Below are positions 58,836-64,000 of a stretch of DNA of 64,000 bases, in pieces. How positions within the stretch are numbered: the stretch's first letter is position 1; every line of letters starts with the position of its first letter. The notes under the pieces were generated by a model. That model was not told the DNA's origin. It searched no databases and worked only from the letters and a program-made list of their open reading frames with translations. The DNA is taken from the NCBI RefSeq assembly GCF_002196855.1, contig NZ_NIPW01000010.1, forward strand, positions 62,001-126,000, in the 5' to 3' direction. The translations under genes and the position numbers were made by a program. This DNA comes from Haematobacter genomosp. 1. GTDB taxonomy: Bacteria > Pseudomonadota > Alphaproteobacteria > Rhodobacterales > Rhodobacteraceae.

Positions 58836-60379
58836 TGGAAAACCTCCTTTCGATCGTCACCTTCACGCCCCTCGTCGCGGCGATCATCCTTGCGCTGTTT
58901 CTGCGCGGGGACGATGCGGCGGCGCAGCGGAATGCCAAGTGGCTGGCTCTCATCGCAACGACGGCGACCTTCCTCGTCTCGCTGTTCATCCTGATCGGCT
59001 TCGACCCATCCGATACCGGCTTCCAGTTCGTGGAAAACCGGGAGTGGATTCTCGGCCTTCGCTACAAGCTGGGTGTTGACGGCATTTCCGTGCTCTTCGT
59101 CATGCTGACGACCTTCCTCATGCCGCTGACCATCGCGGCCTGCTGGGATGTCACCTACCGGGTGAAGGAGTACATGATTGCCTTCCTCATCCTGGAAAGC
59201 CTGATGATCGGCGTCTTCGTGGCGCTGGACCTCGTGCTGTTCTACCTGTTCTTCGAAGCGGGCCTGATCCCGATGTTCCTCATCATCGGCATCTGGGGCG
59301 GGAAGGACAGGATCTACGCTTCCTTCAAATTCTTCCTCTACACCTTCCTCGGCTCGGTGCTGATGCTGGTGGCGATGGTGTCGATGTACTGGCAGGCGGG
59401 CACGACCGACATTCCGACCTTGCTGAACCATCAGTTCGCCTCCGCGCCGCTCACGCTCATGGGCTGGCAGATCATGGGCGGCGTGCAGACGCTGCTATGG
59501 CTCGCCTTCTTTGCCTCCTTCGCGGTCAAGATGCCGATGTGGCCGGTCCACACCTGGCTGCCGGATGCACACGTGCAGGCTCCCACCGGGGCGTCCGTTC
59601 TGCTGGCGGCGGTAATGCTGAAGATGGGGGGCTACGGCTTCCTGCGCTTCAGCCTGCCGATGTTCCCGGTGGCGTCGGATCTGCTGGGGCCGTTCGTTCT
59701 GTGGCTCTCCGTGATCGCGATCGTCTATACCTCTCTCGTTGCGCTTGTGCAGCAGGACATGAAGAAGCTGATCGCCTATTCGTCGGTGGCCCATATGGGT
59801 TATGTGACAATGGGGATTTTTGCGGCCAACCAGCAGGGACTGGACGGCGCGATCTTCCAGATGATCAGCCACGGCTTTGTCTCGGGTGCGCTCTTCCTTT
59901 GCGTCGGGGTCGTTTATGACCGTATGCACACCCGGGAGATTTCCGCTTATGGCGGCCTGGTGAACCGGATGCCCGCCTATGCGGCGGTCTTCCTGTTCTT
60001 CACCATGGCCAACGTCGGTCTGCCCGGGACATCCGGCTTCATCGGAGAGTTCCTGACGATCGTCGGGGTGTTCCAGGTGAACACTTGGGTCGCGACCTTC
60101 GCCGCGACGGGGGTGATCCTGTCGGCCTGCTATGCGCTCTGGCTCTACCGCCGTGTGGTGCTGGGCGATCTGGTCAAGGAAAGCCTCAAGTCCATCACCG
60201 ACATGACCCGGCGCGAGAAGGCGATCTTTGCCCCCCTCGTCGCCATGACACTTCTGCTTGGCGTGTATCCGTCGCTCGTCACTGACATCATCGGGCCTTC
60301 CGTGGCCAATCTGGTGCAGGGTTACGAGACGGCGGTCGCCCAGGCCGGTGAGGCCGCAACGCGGCTCGCCCGGAATTGA
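58835..60379 (+). CDS. nuoM: NADH-quinone oxidoreductase subunit M
   Basis: This 514-residue antiporter-like subunit has [50 protein letters not shown] and [22 protein letters not shown]. It is one of three proton-pumping modules. Its ATG is formed at the last base of the nuoL stop codon. Confidence 0.97.
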   Translation: MENLLSIVTFTPLVAAIILALFLRGDDAAAQRNAKWLALIATTATFLVSLFILIGFDPSDTGFQFVENREWILGLRYKLGVDGISVLFVMLTTFLMPLTIAACWDVTYRVKEYMIAFLILESLMIGVFVALDLVLFYLFFEAGLIPMFLIIGIWGGKDRIYASFKFFLYTFLGSVLMLVAMVSMYWQAGTTDIPTLLNHQFASAPLTLMGWQIMGGVQTLLWLAFFASFAVKMPMWPVHTWLPDAHVQAPTGASVLLAAVMLKMGGYGFLRFSLPMFPVASDLLGPFVLWLSVIAIVYTSLVALVQQDMKKLIAYSSVAHMGYVTMGIFAANQQGLDGAIFQMISHGFVSGALFLCVGVVYDRMHTREISAYGGLVNRMPAYAAVFLFFTMANVGLPGTSGFIGEFLTIVGVFQVNTWVATFAATGVILSACYALWLYRRVVLGDLVKESLKSITDMTRREKAIFAPLVAMTLLLGVYPSLVTDIIGPSVANLVQGYETAVAQAGEAATRLARN

Positions 60380-60395
60380 ACCGAAGGACCGCGCC

Positions 60396-61835
60396 ATGAT
60401 CTCTGCCGATATCGCCATCGTCCTGCCGGAGCTGCTGCTCGCGGCCTATGCGATGCTAGCGCTGCTCTTCGGGGTCTATACGGGCAAGGATGCAACCGCC
60501 ACGCTGATCACCTGGGTGACGGCGGTGGTGATGGTTCTCCTCGCATTCTGGATAGGCCTGGGGGGCGGCACACGGCTCGCCTTCGGGGGCATGTTCATCG
60601 ACGACGCCTTCTCGCGGTTCGCGAAGGCGGTCATTCTGGTCTCCGGCGCCTTTGTGCTGGTGATGGGCCGCGACTATCTTGCCAAGCACGACCTGCTCCG
60701 CTTCGAATATCCGGTGCTGTTCGCTCTGGCGACCGTCGGGATGATGGCGATGGTGTCCGCCGGCGATCTGATGTCGCTTTATCTTGGCCTGGAGCTTCAG
60801 TCGCTGGCGCTCTACGTGCTTGCGGCGATCCGGCGTGACAATCTCAAGTCCACCGAGGCGGGCCTCAAGTATTTCGTGCTCGGCTCGCTGTCTTCGGGGA
60901 TGCTGCTCTACGGCGCCTCGCTCGTTTACGGATTTGCGGGCACGACGCTGTTCAGCGGTATCACGGAGGCCGTCCGTGGGTCCGAGCAACTGCCGCTCGG
61001 CCTGCTCTTCGGGCTGGTGTTCATGCTCGCCGGGTTGGCGTTCAAGATCTCCGCCGTGCCCTTCCACATGTGGACGCCCGATGTCTATGAAGGTGCGCCG
61101 ACGCCGGTCACCGCCTTCTTCGCCACTGCCCCCAAGGTTGCGGCCATGGCGCTCATTGCCCGGCTCGTTCACGGCGCCTTCGGCAATGTCGCGGGGGACT
61201 GGAGCCAGATTGTCGCATTCCTGTCGGTCTGCTCCATGTATCTCGGGTCTATCGGCGCGATCGTGCAGACGGACATCAAGCGCCTGATGGCCTATTCCTC
61301 CATCGCCCATATGGGTTACGCGCTGATGGGCCTTGCCGCGGGGACGAGCTTCGGGATTCAGGCGATGCTCGTCTATATGGCGATCTACGTCACCATGAAC
61401 ATCGGCACCTTTGCCTTCATCCTGTCGATGGAACGGGATGGACGTCCGGTAAGCGATATCGACTCGCTGCGCCTGTTCAGCAAGCGGGAACCGCTGAAGG
61501 CGCTGGCCCTGCTCGTGCTGTTCTTCAGTCTCGCGGGTGTGCCGCCGTTCATCGGCTTCTTCGGGAAGTTCTACGTCATCATGGCGGCGGTCGAGGGCAA
61601 CATGACCTGGCTTGCGGTTCTGGGTGTCATCGCATCGGTGATCGGCGCCTATTACTACCTCCGTATCGTCTATTACATGTACTTCGGTGAAGAGGGCGCG
61701 GGCGTGGAAAGCCGGATGGGGCCGGTGCAATGGGTGATGCTGATGGGCTCGGCGGCGATCATGCTGGTCGGTGTCATCAACCTGTTCGGCATCGAACCCT
61801 ATGCGCAGGCCGCGGCCACGGCGCTTGTTCCCTGA
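60396..61835 (+). CDS. nuoN: NADH-quinone oxidoreductase subunit N
   Basis: This 479-residue antiporter-like subunit has [77 protein letters not shown]. It completes the 14-subunit complex. It starts 16 bp after nuoM, with AAGGA upstream. birA begins 20 bp after its stop. Confidence 0.97.
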   Translation: MISADIAIVLPELLLAAYAMLALLFGVYTGKDATATLITWVTAVVMVLLAFWIGLGGGTRLAFGGMFIDDAFSRFAKAVILVSGAFVLVMGRDYLAKHDLLRFEYPVLFALATVGMMAMVSAGDLMSLYLGLELQSLALYVLAAIRRDNLKSTEAGLKYFVLGSLSSGMLLYGASLVYGFAGTTLFSGITEAVRGSEQLPLGLLFGLVFMLAGLAFKISAVPFHMWTPDVYEGAPTPVTAFFATAPKVAAMALIARLVHGAFGNVAGDWSQIVAFLSVCSMYLGSIGAIVQTDIKRLMAYSSIAHMGYALMGLAAGTSFGIQAMLVYMAIYVTMNIGTFAFILSMERDGRPVSDIDSLRLFSKREPLKALALLVLFFSLAGVPPFIGFFGKFYVIMAAVEGNMTWLAVLGVIASVIGAYYYLRIVYYMYFGEEGAGVESRMGPVQWVMLMGSAAIMLVGVINLFGIEPYAQAAATALVP

Positions 61836-61855
61836 GGCATGACGGGCCCTGAGAC

Positions 61856-62614
61856 ATGACGAGGGTGGCCGACTGGCCAGCGGGTATCGGGCTGCACGTC
61901 CATGCCGAACTGGACAGCACGCTGAACGAGGCGGCGCGTATCGCGCCGTCCCTCTCCGCCCCCGCTTGGATTCTCACCTACAACCAGACGCAGGGGCGGG
62001 GCAGGCGCGGTCGCCCCTGGGCCATGCCGTCGGGCAACTTTGCCGGCGCGCTGGTGCTGCGGCCGCAGGAGCCGCCCGCGACGGTGGCGCTCCGCTCCTT
62101 CGTGGCCGCGCTCGCCCTTGCCGACGCCTTGAGCGAGGTGACGGGCCGGCCGGAGCTCCTCGCGCTCAAATGGCCCAATGACGTGCTGCTGGCGGGCGGC
62201 AAGGTGGCTGGCATTCTGCTGGAGGGCATCGGGCAGGGCGGTCAGGTCAGCCACCTCGCCATCGGTATCGGCGTCAATCTGGCGGAGGCGCCGCCTGCGG
62301 AGGCGCTGGAGCCGCATGCCGTGCAACCGGTGAGCCTGCTGGGCGCGACCGGTGCCCAGATTGCGCCCGAGGAATTCCTGTCCGTGCTTGCCCGGAGCTA
62401 CGCGGCTCGCGAGGCCGTCTTCACGACGCAGGGCTTCGCCCCTATCCGGGAGGCATGGCTCGCCCGCGCCGCGCGGCTGGGAGAGCGTATCACGGCACGG
62501 ACGGGCGGCACCGCGACCACGGGGATTTTCGAGACGATCGACGCGCAGGGGGCGCTCGTCCTGGCAACGTCGGAGGGGCGGCGGGCCATTCCCGCCGCGG
62601 AAGTGTTCTTCTGA
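61856..62614 (+). CDS. birA: Biotin--[acetyl-CoA-carboxylase] ligase (no HTH domain)
   Basis: This 252-residue protein has the ligase core: the biotinyl-AMP loop RGRRGRPWAMPSGNF and LKWPNDVLLAGGKVAGILLE. The N-terminal DNA-binding domain of E. coli BirA is absent, so it cannot act as the bio operon repressor. It biotinylates carriers such as the MCC alpha subunit encoded at 40744-42684. It is linked to nuoN and coaX, an order I recall as common in Rhodobacterales. Confidence 0.95.
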   Translation: MTRVADWPAGIGLHVHAELDSTLNEAARIAPSLSAPAWILTYNQTQGRGRRGRPWAMPSGNFAGALVLRPQEPPATVALRSFVAALALADALSEVTGRPELLALKWPNDVLLAGGKVAGILLEGIGQGGQVSHLAIGIGVNLAEAPPAEALEPHAVQPVSLLGATGAQIAPEEFLSVLARSYAAREAVFTTQGFAPIREAWLARAARLGERITARTGGTATTGIFETIDAQGALVLATSEGRRAIPAAEVFF

Positions 62615-62627
62615 GGGGGAGAAGGCC

Positions 62628-63407
62628 ATGCTGATGGCGATCGATTGCGGCAACACCAACACGGTGTTCTCCATCTGGGACGGTGCGCGCTTCATCGCCA
62701 CATGGCGCACCGCGACGGATCATCGCCGCACGGCGGATCAATATTGGGTCTGGATCAAGCAGCTCATGACGCTGAACCAGATCGACGCAGATGTGACGGA
62801 GGTCATCATCTCCTCTACCGTGCCGCGGGTCGTGTTCAACCTTAGGGTGCTCTGCAACCGGTATTTCGACTGCCGCCCGCTGGTGGTGGGCAAGCCGGAA
62901 TGCCGCCTTCCGAACCCGCCAAGGGTGGATGCGGGCACGCTCGTCGGCCCGGACCGGCTGGTGAATACGGCAGGGGCCTACGACCGGCACGGGGGCGACC
63001 TGATCGTCGTCGATTTCGGCACGGCGACGACGTTTGATGTGGTGGACAGCGACGGAGCCTATATCGGCGGCGTGATCTCTCCGGGGGTGAACCTGTCGAT
63101 GGAGGCGCTGCACATGGCCGCCGCCGCCCTGCCGCACGTGGATGTGACCAAGCCCGAACACGTGATCGGGCGAAACACCGTTGCCTGCATGCAGTCCGGC
63201 ATTTTCTGGGCCTATGTGGGTGTGGTGAAGGAGATCTGCGCGCGGATACGGGCGGAAAGAGGCCGTTCCATGCTTGTGATCGGCACCGGGGGGCTTGCGC
63301 CTTTGTTCGCGACCGGCGAAGACCTGTTCGACCGTCTTGAAGACGACCTGACGATGCACGGGCTGCGCATCATCAACGACTACAACAAGGACACACCCCG
63401 CGAATGA
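62628..63407 (+). CDS. coaX: Type III pantothenate kinase
   Basis: This 259-residue protein has the ASKHA-fold motifs of CoaX: AIDCGNTNTVFSIWDG (residues ~4-19), VGPDRLVNTAGAYDRHG, VDFGTATTFDVVDSDG and GGVISPGVNLSMEALHMAAA. It phosphorylates pantothenate in the first step of CoA synthesis and needs a monovalent cation. The ATG at 62628 follows GGGGGAGAAGG; ATG 62634 is an alternative. It ends 9 bp before the RNase J gene. Confidence 0.95.
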   Translation: MLMAIDCGNTNTVFSIWDGARFIATWRTATDHRRTADQYWVWIKQLMTLNQIDADVTEVIISSTVPRVVFNLRVLCNRYFDCRPLVVGKPECRLPNPPRVDAGTLVGPDRLVNTAGAYDRHGGDLIVVDFGTATTFDVVDSDGAYIGGVISPGVNLSMEALHMAAAALPHVDVTKPEHVIGRNTVACMQSGIFWAYVGVVKEICARIRAERGRSMLVIGTGGLAPLFATGEDLFDRLEDDLTMHGLRIINDYNKDTPRE

Positions 63408-63416
63408 GGGATACGC

Positions 63417-64000
63417 ATGAGTGAACGGCTGATCTTCCTGCCCCTGGGCGGCGCCGGCGAAATCGGCATGAACGCCTATGTCTTCGGCTACGGGCCGGCG
63501 GGTCGGGAGCGGCTGATCCTCGTCGATCTGGGCGTGACCTTCCCGGACATGGAGACGACGCCCGGCGTCGATCTCATCATGGCCGATGTCTCCTGGCTGA
63601 CCCAGCGGGCCGACCGGCTTGAGGCGATCTTCATCACCCATGCGCATGAGGATCACCTTGGCGGGATCGGCCATCTCTGGCCGCGGCTGAAGGTGCCCGT
63701 CTATACCCGCGCCTTCACCGGCGTTCTCGCCCGGCTGAAGCTGGAGGAGCAGGGTCTGGGGACGGATATGCTCAACATCGTCGGCGCCTATCCCGAGCAG
63801 GTGGAGGCGGGACCGTTCCGCATCTCCTTCATGCCCGTGTCGCATTCCATCCCGGAAAGCGCTGCGCTGGTCATCGACACGCCCGCTGGCCGGGTGGTCC
63901 ACTCGGGGGATTTCAAGCTCGACGGGACGCCCGTGGTGGGTGAGCCTTTCGACGCCGCTGCCTGGCATACGATGGCGCGGGCGAATGGCAAGGTTCAGGC
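63417..64000 (+). CDS. rnj: Ribonuclease J, N-terminal part (3' truncated by window)
   Basis: The frame opens at ATG 63417 (MSERLIFLPLGGAGEIGMNA) and stays open for 194 codons to the window edge. The metallo-beta-lactamase/beta-CASP zinc motif ITHAHEDHLGGIGHLW, the VSHSIPESAALVI histidine and the aspartate-containing VVHSGDFKLDGTP are visible. RNase J is an mRNA-processing exo/endonuclease. About two thirds of the usual ~550 residues lie outside the window. Confidence 0.95.
   Translation, partial: MSERLIFLPLGGAGEIGMNAYVFGYGPAGRERLILVDLGVTFPDMETTPGVDLIMADVSWLTQRADRLEAIFITHAHEDHLGGIGHLWPRLKVPVYTRAFTGVLARLKLEEQGLGTDMLNIVGAYPEQVEAGPFRISFMPVSHSIPESAALVIDTPAGRVVHSGDFKLDGTPVVGEPFDAAAWHTMARANGKVQ

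Overview
This 64 kb window comes from a high-GC alphaproteobacterial chromosome, most likely Rhodobacterales (Rhodobacteraceae). Evidence for this is the gene content and order: a nuo operon with the small extra genes usual in that group and a long NuoE, followed by birA-coaX-RNase J; a liu/mcc leucine-degradation operon; glmU-glmS beside gph; and CtrA-like boxes at flagellar genes. These placements rest on remembered families and synteny, not on a search.

Layout. 1-761 is the 3' end of a ComEC/Rec2-type gene. 792-6493 (minus) is a flagellar block, motB then flgE-flgK-flgL-flgI, with a near-CtrA box ahead of both motB and flgE. 6556-10765 (minus) holds a FAH-family enzyme and a complete sulfate ABC importer cysP-T-W-A, whose ATPase is unusually short. 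A divergent Lrp/AsnC regulator follows (10909-11373). 11463-13975 holds a hypothetical protein, a PPP-type phosphoesterase and a thiolase.

13976-19611 is a low-coding, repeat-rich accessory stretch. It contains NlpC/P60 plus leucyl aminopeptidase and a beta-carbonic anhydrase, interspersed with a degenerate ~146-bp tandem repeat and at least two short elements bounded by inverted repeats. 19612-29556 has a DUF2794 gene, the pbpC/alpha-2-macroglobulin pair and a dicarboxylate/amino-acid symporter. 29580-31432 has an aldo/keto reductase, exonuclease III and tRNA-Arg(CCG). Beside the tRNA lies a frameshifted integrase fragment, the relic of an integrated element. 31942-36687 holds glmS, glmU, gph, a KGG stress protein with a strong terminator, and creA.

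36786-45111 is a leucine/isovalerate catabolic operon: isovaleryl-CoA dehydrogenase, both methylcrotonyl-CoA carboxylase subunits, an enoyl-CoA hydratase and HMG-CoA lyase. A secreted-type nuclease, a macro-domain protein and a GST are embedded in it with translational overlaps. A good sigma70-like promoter and a perfect palindrome sit just ahead of the first gene. 45327-61835 is the full 14-subunit complex I operon nuoA-N with three embedded non-subunit genes. birA (which would biotinylate the MCC alpha subunit), coaX and the start of an RNase J gene follow to the window end.

I did not find a clearly new multi-gene system. The most interesting leads are the liu operator and embedded macro/nuclease genes, the inverted-repeat element family, the tRNA-linked integrase relic, and the accessory genes and odd NuoE/NuoL segments in the nuo operon.
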